Shown piece by piece: positions 46,808-60,551 of a stretch of 64,000 nucleotides of DNA (the first letter of the stretch is position 1; every line of letters begins with the position of its first letter). A program made the position numbers and the translations under genes. This stretch comes from Asterochloris sp. CNOR1 (Eukaryota; Chlorophyta; Trebouxiophyceae; Trebouxiales; Trebouxiaceae): assembly GCA_963969365.1 (NCBI GenBank), contig OZ017749.1:2542001-2606000 (forward strand). The letters run 5' to 3'. The notes beneath the pieces are model-generated. The model was given only the letters and a program-made list of their open reading frames with translations. It made no database searches and was not told the DNA's origin.

Positions 46808-49800
46808 ATGCGCAGGGAGTCAGAAGACCCTCAGCGCAGTCATCAGCTGCTGCCTCAAGGGAATGCTGATCAAGAAGCTGGAGGAAGGACAGAGCATGCA
46901 TGGCAGCGGAAGCCCAGCCAGGGCACCCAGTTTGCTGCGGTGCTGCGCAAGAATCTGCTGCTGCAGACGCGTGGCCGAAAGGCCTGCTGTGGGCTGGGCG
47001 GGTGAGCAACTCACGTCTTAGTGCACTCATGCAGCGTGGTTTCCAGCTGCATTCTGGATGCAGGTCTTGCTACTCTGCTCCCACTGAGCAGCTGAGTGCC
47101 GGCACATTGCCACCTGGGCTTGTTTGCTGCGCACTTTCTGGCTGAAGGCACCTGATCTGCTGAATGCTGTGTGCAATCAGCATCTGCAATCTACCAGCAG
47201 TGTTGCTGTCCCACCTGCAGATGGCTGGGGCTGGTGGTGAACATCCTTGTGCCCCCAGCTTTCTTCGTCCTCATGTGTTTGCCCAAGCACTTCATCAAGC
47301 CCATCCCCTTCCCGCAGCAGCTGTTCTCAGCCATGGACTTGGATCAGCCACAATGGGCACGCGAGTATCGGGGTGAGGCGCCACAAGTGCAGATGAGCGC
47401 CCAGAGCTGGGCAGCAGTCATGTCGTCTATGGTCTCCAATGCCAGGCACTGGGCTAGTGTCTAGCTGCACCTTGTTTGTGTCGGGTGCTATCACATACTA
47501 TACTGCCAGTACACACTGTGCCCTTCTCTTTTGAGACAAGGCGCAGCACTAGAATCAGCACACCATCATCCAAATGCAATGGCCGCCAGCAACAACTGTT
47601 GCCACCTGCAGGCCCTGCCTCTGCAGAGCCCCAGCTGGCTCAGCTGCTGTTTGCCCCCAACACCACAGCCACCCAGTCCATCATGCACGGCTTTGCCCAG
47701 GCAGCAGCCTGCCCAGCGGATCCCGCCAAGAAGGCGGTCTACTCCAACAGCTTCTTCTACCTCTTCCGCAGCACCGCCGCCCAGCCAGACACCTGCAGCG
47801 ACCAAGTGACCTGCCGCAGCACACCTGCCTGCTATCAGCATGTGCTGGATAGTCAGCTGCATGCCTTTGCCACGGGGGACGAAGCAGTGTCGTACACCCA
47901 GACCCACCCCCAGGTGGGCTGGCAGTCTCTTGCAAAGCTCCTTTCTTTGCATGCCTGCCTGCGCGGGTGCCCAGGGCTCAGGCTGCTGGCTGCAGTGTTC
48001 TTTGCGTCGATTGCCCCCAATCGCGCTTTTATGATACTTGCTTTAGGAGGGCTAATCCACCCTGTCGCCTCTCGCGTTGCCGGCATTGGGTGTCAGCCAT
48101 TGTTGCGCTGGCAATCCCACCAGAAAGCGTAGCGCCCGCCTGCAGGAGGTGGATGCTGCCGTCATCTTTGGGGAGCTGGACCCGGGGGCAGGCAGCGCAG
48201 CCTACACAGTCCGCATGAACCACACAGCGGTGCCCCCTACCCGGCAGGTCCTGAACATCTTTGACCTGCAGCCAGACGAGGCCTACAAGGAGTACTGGTT
48301 CTTTGCCAACCTGCAGCAGCTGCTGGATGAAACGCTCCTGGCAGAGGCAGCTGCTAGCAGGGCAGGGTGCCAGCAGGCAGGCGGCGACAGCGCGCCAATG
48401 TGCCAGCAGCTGCTGGGGCGGAGGCCTGCTGCTGAGCAGAGCAGCCTGCCTGCCTCTGTCCTGGGCAGGCGGCGCCTGCAGCAGGCAGGGGCAGCCAGCG
48501 GCCAGCTCCTTGGGAGCAGCATGCAGGGAGCCCAGCTGGGCGCTGCCGGAGCAGTGCCCAGTGACGCCACGCAGGCGCTGGCTGTGCGCTTCAAGCCCTT
48601 CCCCTGGCCAGCAGCCACGCTGGACCTGGGGGCTGGCACTGCCGGCCTGGCCTTCAATCTGCTCCTGGTGTTTGCCTTCCTGTCACCCACCAGGTAACAG
48701 CAACTGACTGGTCATCAGGCAATGGGTGGTCCTCTCTGCGACAGTCATGCATCCTCTTGGCCCTGCCGTAATGCAACTGTCACCAACATGCACAGGCTGC
48801 AGTGCCAGTCACAAGCGCTTTTGGACCCTGAGCTGATTGAGGAAATTGATCGAGGCTCAGACACATTTCAGCAGCAAACCCTTAGTCAGGCTACTGCTTT
48901 GGCCTGTAGGGCAGCGGTGGGGGCCATTGTGCGGGAGAAGGAGCTCAGGCTGCGGGAGGGTATGCGCATCCTTGGTCTCAAGGTGAGCGAGCCTGTACCA
49001 GCAAACAGCAAAGAGGTGCAGCCTCAGGGCGAGAACATTGGAAGGCTCAGCCCATTCCACGCTTTGTGAATGTCCAGGATTGCTGCTCAGTGGCCGCTGC
49101 ATTGCCCTCATGTTGCCCTCAGCAGCACCAGCTGTGGTACATCACACAAAAGAAACATGTGCAGTCAAGGCAGTTGGACTAGCTCTGCACTTGCAGCCTG
49201 TCCCTGCAGCCTTCCATTGCATTAGCTGGCTCTTGGAAGCCGCCTGGGTCCTTCGCCTACTGCTTGTGCCAAGCCCACCTGCCGGTGCTCTCAGGCTGCA
49301 CTGGCTCTCCCTCCACCTGATGTCCCGCTGCCCTGCCTGCAGGGATTTGCCTATTGGTCCAGCTGGGCCCTGACTCACTTTGCAGTCATGGCAGCCTCTG
49401 GCACCATCTGCGCCACAATTGGGCTGTACCCCTTCCGCCACAGCAGCTTTGTCATCATGGTCGCCTTCTTCTGGCTGGTGGCCTGCGCCCTGCTGTCCTT
49501 TGCCTACTTCCTGAGCACGCTGTTCAGCAAGTCCAGGATCGCCACCACAGCCGTGGCGCTGCTGTACTCAGTTGCCATGATGCCTGGGTGAGCTGGTCGC
49601 CACGCTGCAGCATACTTGTATGTACAGGTCGTGCTCATGACAAACGGTTACTGCAGCCAGTCTGGGAAGCACCCCGGCCTTCATGCAACCCGGGTCCCCA
49701 GTACCTGCCAGCCCCTGCTGCAGCAGGGTCCAGCCTGCCTGACCCAGAGTGCAGGCGCCTCCACCATGCCAATGCTCTCCTACTTGGGGCCTGCAGGTAC

Positions 49801-52800
49801 CTGATGCCCAGTCTGCAGCCCTACGGCGGCTTGGGATGGACTCTGGCCTGCCTGCTGCCCCCATCCTGCATCTCCCTGTTCGCGTCAGCCATCATCAAGT
49901 TTGAGACAGCTCAGCGCGGCATCACCTGGGACTCCCTGGCTGTGCCGGTCACAAGCGAGCACCCCTTCTCGGCTGCCACCGTTTTCCAGATGCTGCTGCT
50001 GGATGTGGTCCTGTATGGGGTGCTGACCTGGTATCTTGACCAGGTACGCAGCTGGTGGCTTGTCAAGAGCTGATTTCCAGGTCTTGCCTGGGGCAGCCTG
50101 CTGGCCGGGCACCTCAACAGGTGTATAGCTGGCTATTGATGCTAGATGCTGGGCTATGCAGTGGCCCTCTGTCAAGCGCAGCTGTGACTGGGCAGCTGTG
50201 CTATCTTTGCCTGCAGCTCTCTGTCTCAGGGGATTGGGCTGTTCAGACAGTCTTTCGCTGGGTGCCACTAAGGCTGGGTCAGGTTTCAGCAGAAATGCAG
50301 CCAGACTGGGGATGTTCTGCCATATAGCACTTTGCCTGAAGACTCTCTACTGCAGGCAAATACATTTTTTTGTGGCCTCTGCCTGCCATGCTGCAACTTA
50401 GCCCACTAAGGCACCCAAAGTGGCGGCAAATGTGCTTAGATGGGTCCTGCAAGGCTTGTGCTTGCATGTGCAGGTGTGGCCCAGCGATGTGGGGCAGAGG
50501 CAGCCCTGGTATTTTTTTGTCCTGCCCTCCTATTGGTCAGAAGGAAAGCCGACTGGAGATCCAGCTGTGGGGGCGCATAAGGAGGCCAATGGTGAGCAGG
50601 TGCACTTGCAGACCCTCCATTGATGCAGTTCTTGAACATGCCAACGCTGCTGCATCACTCCCAAGCCTGCTGCCACCGCAGTGGGCTATCTCTTGCTTTG
50701 CTTCTCTGTGAGCGTGCTGGCAGCTCGTGCAGGGAGCGGCCTGGTGCGCAGCCTGCTTTGCCTGCAGCAGAAGGAACTCAAACTTCATCTGGCAGAGGTT
50801 TATTGGGATCTGTGCCAGCAGCAGGCATTGCTGCTGTAGTTTGCTTGCGCAACTTTCTGAGCCCTCAGCCTGCTTCTGCGTCCGACTGCAGGTGCCGCCG
50901 CTGTCAGGATCAGCGACCTGCACAAGGACTTCCGCACCACAGATGGCCGGGTGAAGCATGCTGTGGACGGCCTGTCCCTGGACATCCAGTCGGGCCAGAT
51001 CACAGGGTTGCTGGGGCACAACGGGGCTGGCAAAACCACCACCATCTCCATGCTGACAGGGGTCACCCCTCCCACATCGGGTGAGTTACAGATAGGCTGG
51101 GGTGTTGCATCTCCCAGGTCTGGCGGGATTACGTGCTCACAAACAAAACTCACATGGTTTTTCGTTGCTCAGCACTGTCTTACATCTCAGCCAACACAAT
51201 GGGGGCTCAGACTGGCGCCCACATTGCATCCGCACGCCGCTTCGAATCTCACTGTCAACCACTTCTTTGGCCACAGTACTTTTGAAGGGCCTTCTGCCGT
51301 GCCCTATGTGAGGTGGCGTCCACCCCCTGCAGGCTCTGCCCTCATCAAAGGGCTGTCTGTGTCTACCCAGATGGCCCGCATCAGGCAGGACTTGGGGGTA
51401 TGTCCCCAGTTTGACATACTGTGGCCAGAGATGACTGTCCTGGAGCACCTGTTGCTGCATGGAGCCATCAAGGGCTTCTCAGGGACTGACCGGCATGAGG
51501 CAGCAGAGGCTGCCGCCCAGGACGTGGGTGAGTGTGGCCACGGCCATCTGCCCAGCCCTGTGCTGCACAAGCTGGCAGTCTGGATGTCACAAGGCTGCTG
51601 ATGTGTGCATTTGTGCCCAAGGGCACTGGCAGGTCCTCGACAGAGCATGGGTCCTGCTAGAGCCACGCAGGCCCCATGTCAGAGATAGGAGTCTCCTGAC
51701 GGTGGTCTGGGTGCTGCATATACACCACTGCTGCTCAGCATGAAGCGCAAGGCCACACCCCCTTTCACCTGCACTGCCCTCAAATGCGGCCGCCCCTGTT
51801 GCGCCAAAGAGGGAGGCGTGCTGCAGGGCTGCATGAGAAGATGGGATGCCGTGCGAGGGACTTGTCTGGGGGACAGCGACGCAAGCTGAGTGTGGCCATT
51901 GCCTTCCTGGGCAGCCCAGCTGTCGTCTTCCTGGACGAGTGCACCAGCGGCATGGACCCCTATTCTCGCAGGTCAGCCCATCATGTGCAGTCTGACCAGG
52001 TGGCAGGCAACACGCAACATTGCAAATCGCCTTGAGCTGCTTCTCTCTGGACATCAGGTCCAGCCACCCACTCTGACAGCTGCTGCACTGTGATGTGAGT
52101 GCTCTGAGCTGCAAGCCTCTTCAATTGCTGCTGCAGTTAGCTGGCTGCTTAGCAAGGTGTGGGCCAGGCTGTTGCCCCAGGATAGCAGGGGAGCCGGCTG
52201 ATGGTCGTCCATGTTGGGATGCAGGTTCACATGGGACGTCATTAAAAGGCATCGGGACCAGTGCGCAATTGTGCTCACGACACACAGCATGGTGAGCTTC
52301 AAGGGTGCTGTCAGCCCAGCTGCTGGCTGGGTGGGTCAGTGCAAGGGCCGAAGGAAGACAGCCTGTCTTGGAGACCTGGGGCAGACTACGTGCTGTGAAA
52401 GGCTTGATGGGCATCAGGCCTGCGCGTGCAGGCATGGTACTCGGTGGAGGGATGCATGAGCTGTGTGCACCAGTGAGACAGCCTCCCTCTGACCTTTAGC
52501 AGGTTCATCGCTGCCAGCCTGCCATGTCACCAGCAGGCTTGGCTCCTCCCTGCAGAGTGTGGCTGCTCGGCCTTGACAGCTGGGACTGCGCCTAGACTTG
52601 ACAGACAGGACTGTGCCCAGGTTGCCATGCAGTGTCCTTCCTGCAGGAGGAGGCTGACATTCTGTGTGACCGCATTGCCATCATGGTGGATGGGCGCCTG
52701 GCTGCTGACGGGACCCCTCTGGACCTCAAAGCCAAATTTGGCGTGGGCTACACCCTCACCATAGTCACAGACCAGCCAGTCGCAGCAGAGTGAGCCTTGC

Positions 52801-55800
52801 GTTGCCCCTGAGTGCTCTGTGCCAGAGCTGCTGTGTGCTAGGGGGGGTTCAGGCCACTCAGCAAGAGCAGCAAGCTGACGTCTGTAAACCCATGCGGCCA
52901 TGCAGCATGCTGCCTGGCCGCCTGAGGCACCACGCAATCAGCAGGAACTGCATGCAACAATCTTGCAAGCACAAGCACGTCTCTTCACATCCAGCCTCTC
53001 TGCAGGCCTGGGCAGCCCTCTGCTGACCTGAAGGGCCTGGATGACATGATCACCCGGAAGGTGCCCACCGCCCAGCGCTCAGCCGCAGCAGGGTCCGAGG
53101 TGTCCTACAAATTGCCCAAGGACGAGGCCAGCAGGTGCGACCTGGGACGTCTAACCTCCACTGATGGCCTGCACACAGATGGTGTCCTGAACTTCACAAC
53201 ACAGCCTCTCCAGTCTGGCCTCCTGAGGCTGCATGACGCTGCCTTTTGAGCTTCCATGCCCAACCACACACCTGAGAATGTTGTTCTGTGTGCAGTCAGA
53301 GGGCAGGACTGGCCTGTCATGCCTGTCACCACCAAATGTGCTGACACTGATGCACGTGCCTGTCTGAGGCTGCGTTCAAGCAGTGGTGTCATGCTGTCAT
53401 GTGCCTCTTCAGGTTCCCTGAGCTGTTGAGGCAGCTGGACGACAGCAAGCAGCGCCTTGGGGTCGCCAGTTATGGACTGGCAGTCACAACCCTGGAAGAG
53501 GTTTTCCTAAAAGTCTCCCTTCAGCAAGGGGGCTCAGACAGCGGCAGCAACCACCAGGTGAGGGGCATGCTCTCCCAGTTTGTAGGGAGCAGCCTGCCAC
53601 CCTCCTTTGCACTGTTGCTGCATTCTCTGGCGCAGACAACAGCAACACTCAATGGGATGTCCCCAATACAGGCAACAAATCTGTTGCCTCTCGTGATGGA
53701 GAGCTGTGTGGTTCTCTGACTGCTCGAACCGTTCATGCTAGTACAATGCATTGCAACGCATGACCCACAATGTCGTAAATCATTAGATCCCTTGAAGCTG
53801 CCCTCACACTGCTTCCTGTGCCTGCAGGCAGCCCCTCAGGAGGCCCATGCTGCCCCAGCAGCCGCCCAGGGCAGCGCACCTGCAGAGCCCCCGCTGAGGG
53901 GCCCCGCGCTGTACCTGCAGCAGCTGCAGGCCCTCTTCATGAAGCGCCTGCTGACCGCCAAGCGCGACAGGATGGCGCTGGTCACGCAGCTGCTGGTGCC
54001 CATCCTGCTGGTGCTGGCAGCCCTGTGGGCAGGCAGGGCCTCCTCAGGCTTTCCTCAGGAACCAGCCCTTGCCATCTCCAGGTGCAAGGCCCCACCTGCT
54101 CTGTGTGGGGCTCTTCTATTCATCTGTTTGCTCACAGCATGCATCTGTCGCTTGATGTCTAGCAAAGCCAGCGAGCATGAGCTGAGTGCCCAGGGCTGCT
54201 GTCACTGGTGACTCACCCATCAGTGCTAGTCATCTCTGCAGTTTGCTGGCAGATTGCTTGCACACCGGCAGATCAAGTGCTCTCTTCTGCAACCCTTAAG
54301 CACTGAGCTGTCTTGACAGCTGCATTGGTGCCTGCAGGGCCACCTGCCTGGTTAAGGAGCCAGCAGCCCTCGCTGCCTCGCAAGCCGTGCGCAGCAACAG
54401 CACAGCAGTCTTCACCACGCTCCAAAAGGCCCTTGGCCCCCAGACCCTGGTGGATACAGACCAGACAGTGCTATGGATGCCTGGCAGGCCCATGTTTGGC
54501 ACACTGGACAGCTATCTGCTGGGGCACTGGCCCACAGGCCAGCGCTTCTATGATGCGCTGTATCTGGATGCAATGCAAGGGGACCCTTATCAGGTGAGTC
54601 AGGCTGCTGAACAGGGGCCCAGAAGGCAGCTGATTAGGCAGCATGCTTCCTTCGTTCGGGCATACATGCAAGGCAGGGCCTGAGCAGCCTGTTGAGGAAG
54701 GAGCTCAGCACCTGGCAGCTGTTGAGGGCACGCTTCCTGCTTGCATGTGAGAGTTTTGCTGTCGCTAAACAGCTGGCTGGTGGCAGTGGCAGATCATCAT
54801 TGCTGACCCTCCTGCTGCAGCTGTTCAACGGCAATGCCACTCTGGCGTATACCCTGATGGTCAATCAGACGGCCCTGCATGGCCTGCCGGGTGCCATCAA
54901 TAGCATGAACAGCGCCCTGCTGCGCGCCATCACTGGCAACATTGCTGGGGCCATCATCACCACCAGCCATCCCCTGCCCACCCTTCCTGATGAAGTTTCT
55001 GTCAAAGTCAGCCAGCTCTCAGGTCAGGCATTGAGAGTAGCCAGACATGTCTTGGACCCATGTCAAGCACCTTTCCTGCCACAAAACTGGGCCTCTGCAT
55101 GCTGCACTATGTTTCTCATGTGGCTCCAGCATTGGATCCATTCAGAACATTCAGAACAGCACTGTGGTTAAACAGCTGAGTTTATCAGCCCTGATGATTG
55201 CAGCATAGCACTCAAAGGGTTAACTGCTGCGTTCCTGCAGGGGACTTGCTCCTAGTGCTGTGCATGACCATGATGGCAGCTGTCCTATCTGCCAGCTTTG
55301 CTGTCTTCCTGGTGCGTGAAAGGGAGAATAACTCCAAGCAGGTTCAGGTGAGCACTGTGCATGCTTTTAAGCTTGAGCTCACATGACTGCTAGTGCAACG
55401 AGCTGTCCACAACTCCCTTATTTAAAAATCAATGCAGCATTGTGCTCCTGACCTCCTGCAGCTGCTGTGCCTCTGTTGCCTTGCACACCTTTCTCAGTCA
55501 GTTGTGCACTGTCTGCAGATGATCTCTGGCGCATCAGCTTCAGCCTTCTGGCTTGCTACATATGTCTGGGATTTGCTAAATTTCATCATTCCAGCAGCAG
55601 GTGGGCAAGTTCATGTACTATTTGCTGTTTGTGCTCCCTATTGCTGCATTATGTCACCATTCCATCGTGCCCAGCCGACATGTGCTTGTCTGATGCAGGT
55701 ATCCTGCTTTGTTTTGTGCTATTCAACCTACCTCAGTTTCGCGGCGCCCGCCTGGTCGCTGTGACTGGCCTCCTTGGGCTTTTTGGGGTCGCCGCCCTGC

Positions 55801-58800
55801 CGCTGACCTACTGCCTCCATTTTCTGTTCAATGTGAGGCCCCACACCACTGCCTTTGGCTGTTAAGAAGCCCTGCGCATCATCCTCATCTGGGTCAAGCG
55901 GCCTTGGTTGGCCTGCTGGCCACCTGCTGCACAGGCTCATGCCTGCATTTGCTGCGAGAGCATGCTGGCCTGCCGAGCAAACTGCCTGTCCACTTAGTTA
56001 CCCTGCGTCAGGTGTGCGTAGGCTTCATCCTCGTTTTGTGCAATCTGCGTCCTTTAGCTAAGTGGCCACCTACTGCACTGCACAGCACTGACGCCTGCAT
56101 CTGTTGTGGAAACTCTGGTGGCCTGCCCAGCAGACTGCTCGTCTGCCAGCCAGGAGCTTGTGTATCAGCTTGCGTGTCCTGTTGTGCCACCCAGCATCCC
56201 CGTCCTCCTGACTCGATGTGGCCTTAGTCTGTATGACGTGCTCCAGCTGCTTGACTTCTGTCAGGCAGTCTTGCCCTCTCCTGCAAGACAAGCTGGAGCC
56301 TTGGATCGTGCTGACGCCTGCCAGCCCCTGCCTGCAGGACGAGATGAAAGCCTTGCAGTACATCAACACGGGAGCCTTCCTGGTGGGGTACCTGGGGTTC
56401 CTGGCCACTTTCATTCTGGACCAGATCTACACCTACTTCCGGGTCGCAGGGGTCGTGCGCCCCAACAGCATTGTCAAGCACACCCTGCGCACTGTGTCCC
56501 CCCACTTCAACCTGGCCAGGTGGGCATGCTGCCTAGGGCCAGGGCTCCTTCTGAGGCAGCTATCTGTCAGCGCGTGCATCTCTGCTAGGCGGCCTGAAAC
56601 AGCAAGCTGGTAACTTGTGCGACTTGACAGCACTGTGCAGGCATGTTTGCTGTGCTGCAGACTGGGCTTGGGGGTCCACATCAGGGCAACCCCAGGGCTA
56701 TGCACGCTTTTGGAGGCCGTATGGATCTCAATGGCATTACTGCGCATGTCTGCTGCTGATGTCGTGCTGTCCTGCCGCTTGCCATCTTCTGTGCATGCTG
56801 AGGACCCACCCCAAAAACAGGCATAGCTCTCATGGGGTGCAGGGGCCTGTACGACATCTCGGCCACCTATGACCCGTCCCATCGCATGCCCGACAAGAGC
56901 CCCTGGACCTGGAGTGCCTCTGGCCTGACCTTCTTCCTGCTCTGTGTTCAGGCAGCAGGTCAGCCCCATAGCTGGCCAAGCCCTCCAGTTCATTCCTGGC
57001 CCCTGCGCTGCCGGCATTGCTTCTTATGTGGTTGCATCTGGCATGTGAGGTGTCCCTGCAGTCCCCTGATGTCATCAAGGTGCCTGCTGCCATGTGCTTG
57101 AGCTCTGCCCCCATGGGGTTCCTTGCCTGCTGCCTGTGCTTTGGACATCACCGTTGCACTGCCTGTTGCAGTGTGGTTGACTGCGCCCTGATGCAGTTGC
57201 TGCTGGCCTGCTGCAGTGTACTTTGGCTTTGTCCTCTTCCTGGAGGCTGGCTGGCCACAGTGGTTGTACAGCACAGCTGTGTACAGGCTTCAGAGGGCTG
57301 CCCAGGGGGTTCAAAGGAGTTCCCAGAGCGGCGAAGGGGACGCAGCCTCGCAGGAAGCCCAGCGCCTGCTGCAGAGTGACCTTGAGAAGGGCACTGCTGT
57401 CACAGAGGATGCAGACGTCAGACGGGAGCGCCTGGCCCTGCAGAATGGTAAGGCTTGGGTGCTTACGTCTGGCCATCATTGCATGGGGCCATGACTAGGG
57501 GGCAATGATGGGCTGGCGCAATGATGCTGCAGGGCACCAGATTTATTGGCAGCCAGAGTGTGTACCAGGGGCACAGATCCGACACTCGCTTGTGGCAGGT
57601 TTTGGCATGCGTGACTGGCAGCATGTCAGGAAAGCCCTTGTGCGCAGGCATGGGGACTGTTGCTGCTTCCCAGCTGCACAGGAGCAAAAATTCAGTGCAC
57701 ACTATCACTCCAGAGGAGCTGCATCACATTGCATGTTGCTCGCTGACAGTGTCAGGCTGCTGCCTGCTTGCAGATGCGCCAAGCATCAGCTCACAGCATG
57801 TGGTGGTGGAGGGGCTGCAAAAGCGCTTCAGCCAGGGCTTCAGGCGGCCGCCTCTGCGTGCTGTGGATGGGCTCTGGCTGGGCATCCCTGCGGGGCAGTG
57901 CTTTGGGCTGCTCGGTGTGAATGGCGCTGGCAAGTCCACCACATTCAAGATGGTCACAGGTGCGCACTACATTGCCAGCCACTGATAACAAGACCATGCC
58001 TCTGCTTCAGGCTGGTCAATGTCTTGCTTACACGCCTCAGGGAAGGCCGCAGCGCAGCTCACTGGACTCCTGCATGACAGAATGAAGATTGCGTATTGTG
58101 AGTCATCAGCGAGCGTCAGCTGCAGACAGTTGCATTTGCCATGCGGTCTCTCTGCAGGAGAGCTTCTCCCCGATGGTGGAGATGCTTACATCCAGGGGCT
58201 CTCTGTCAGCAGGCAGCGGCAGCAGGCCCGCCAGATGCTGGGCTACTGCCCCCAATTTGATGCGCTGCCTGGCCACCTCACAGGTGAGACCATGCCTGAA
58301 CAGCAGTTCCAACAGGCGGAGCCACTGCATTTTAGTCGCCTTTGCATACATGGTGATGTCTATGTTGTGGCAGGCCAGAATTACGTCTGCTCATGTCAGA
58401 CAGTGCTGACGGACTGTGCCAGCTGGATTTTGCTTTCGCCTGATACAAGAGTTTGTTGACGCACAAGCTGTGTGTGACATGCTAGGAGGCCCTTCAGTTT
58501 GAGCTGACTGCCCAACGCTGCTATGCAGGCCGCGAGGTGCTACGCCTGTATGCCCGGCTACGAGGTGTGGGCCCGGCCAATCGGGAGCAGGCAATCGAGC
58601 AGCTGCTCATGCGCATTGGCTTGCAACAGTACTCTGACAGGTGGGACCAGCTGCCTGGCATGCAGAATGAGCTGTGGATGGGACTGTGCATCCAGTGGCT
58701 GATGCAGGATTGTCTGAGGTGCCCTCTTGGGATGCTCATCAGCTCCAGTCCTGCTGTGGTGCTGCCTCAACAAATGCAGGTGGGGAGGTTGTCATGCACT

Positions 58801-60353
58801 CTGTCTGGCTGTCATGCAACTTTAAGGGGGCCTTGAGCGCTTTCACTAGGCATGACTGTGATCGCTGAGCTTCTGCACATGGCTGCATGCAGACTGTCAC
58901 CGGGGCCCATGCTGCATACCTTTGGCTTTGTTACAGTTTGAGCCTGCGGCCTACTGCTCATCAGACCCCATGTGGCAGCAGAGTCTCAGCTTCACACATG
59001 GCAAGCTTGCTGCAGACTGCTCATGAAGGCCAGGTGGGCATGGCTGTCACGTGCGGTGTGTGCAGGACCTGCGACAGCTACAGCGGTGGCAACAAGCGCA
59101 AGCTGAGCGTGGCCATTGCCCTGGTGGGGGACCCCCCTGTGGTGCTAGCTGACGAGCCCTCCACAGGGGTGGACCCCAGCGCCAAGCGTTTCCTGTGGGG
59201 CATCATCCAGAAGCAGCTCATTGACTCAGGTAGGCAATCTGTGCATAGAACGGCTCGCTCTTGCGTAGTGTGCAATGGGCCACCTTGCAGCAGCAGCTTA
59301 CTGGCTTGTGATGCGCGTCGGCCAAAGCCCCGCCAGTGTTCCACAAGAGGAGCGCTGACTAGGCAGGGCTGCCTGCGTGAGCTGCAACTGGGTTGCAACA
59401 AGGTCCTGATTTTCAGAGAGCTGCGTACCTGCCTTGGAGACAATGTGCACACGCTGATGATGACACCTGCTGCAGCCTTTAGCCGGGCTTGCATCTGTCC
59501 GGACCTGGTGCTGCTGACCTGTCCAGCGCACAGCCTGCGCTCTTTCTGTTAGCGTGGGCTTAAAAGGTCTTGAAGCTTCACCAACTTGTGTGATAGCCAA
59601 GTTGCAGTGCTGCCCTGCGCACTGCCTGCAGGCTGTACAGTCATGATGACCAGCCACAGCATGGAGGAGTGCGAGGCGCTCTGCGCGTGCATTGGCATCA
59701 TGGCCTCAGGGCGCCTTCGCTGCCTGGGGACTGTGCAGCACCTCAAGAACCGCTTTGGGGCAGGGTGAGTCTGCCTGTTTGCACTGCTTGAATCGGTCTG
59801 TGGTGCACCTCATGAGCGCTGCCGCGTGGTGTGGACTGCAGCAGCTGCAACAGGGTGCATCTGCTGTCGGCCACAGGTTTGCACAGCCCCATGGTATCAG
59901 CAGCTGTGGCCATCTCTGCCCGGTCCCTCGCCAGCACCAAACAGTTTGACCCACGCTCATCATTTGCCTGGTGGCTGCAGATACTCCCTAGAGATGCGCC
60001 TGCCAGAGCAGAGCATGCAGGCTGCCACTGACCTGGTGGTCCAGAGCTGCCCGCAGGCGCAAGTCCAGCAGCAGTCGGCTTACCGCCTGTCGCTCAGCAT
60101 ACCTCAACAGGTCAGCTTGCTACCATGGCTCCTGTGCAGCTCCCTGTCTGTGGCTGCTGTGCAACGTTCTGGCAACACTGAGTGTTCAGCTGCTCTGCTG
60201 TGCTGGGTGCAGGGTCTGGACCTTCCTGCCCTGTTTGAAGTTGTGGAGAGTGTCAGAGCTGAGCTCAGCATTGATGAGTATTCCCTGTCCCAGACAACCC
60301 TGGAACAAGTGTTTGTGGCCTTGGCTGGCTCTTCTGACACTGATCCAAAGTGA
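46808..60353 (+). CDS. Full-size ABC transporter, subfamily A (ABCA1-like lipid transporter)
   Basis: Thirty-one exons from 46808-47001 to 60213-60353, all GT-AG and in phase, sum to 5448 nt, 1815 residues. Architecture is TMD1-NBD1-TMD2-NBD2. The first helix is about 66-85 ([20 protein letters not shown]), followed by a large lumenal loop, then [20 protein letters not shown] and five further helices. NBD1 (from about 630): Walker [11 protein letters not shown]-loop CPQFDIL, signature [12 protein letters not shown], Walker [14 protein letters not shown], switch His in TTHSMEEAD. NBD2 (from about 1490): [41 protein letters not shown] and [13 protein letters not shown]. Both ATPase sites keep the catalytic Glu and His; NBD1 has Cys where Walker B is usually followed by Pro. 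ABCA proteins move phospholipids, sterols or fatty acids across membranes, in plants at the ER. Exon bounds beyond the first and last are listed in the findings only where unusual. Confidence 0.94.
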
Positions 60354-60551
60354 AACCCCCATCCGCTCCAATTTGCTTCAGTCAGCACTAGCTTCACTTC
60401 TTTTGAGATCGGCGATTCCGGTTGCTTTCATCATTCTAGCACAGCGTGTACACACGTGAGCAAGCTGTGAGACCCAAGACGAACCTAAAGCAAGAGTCTG
60501 CCTTCGGTGGTTTCAACCTCTCACCCCCGCAGCAGTTCTGCAGTCAATACC
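60354..60551. other. Short intergenic spacer
   Basis: 198 bp between the ABCA stop and the SETD9-like ATG, with nothing recognised beyond a probable 3' end and promoter. Confidence 0.4.

Noticed and set aside
47531-48086. Overlapping ORFs in other frames over ABCA exons 3-4
   Set aside because: They are high-GC shadows of the true frame, which is fixed by splice phase and the loop sequence of the transporter.
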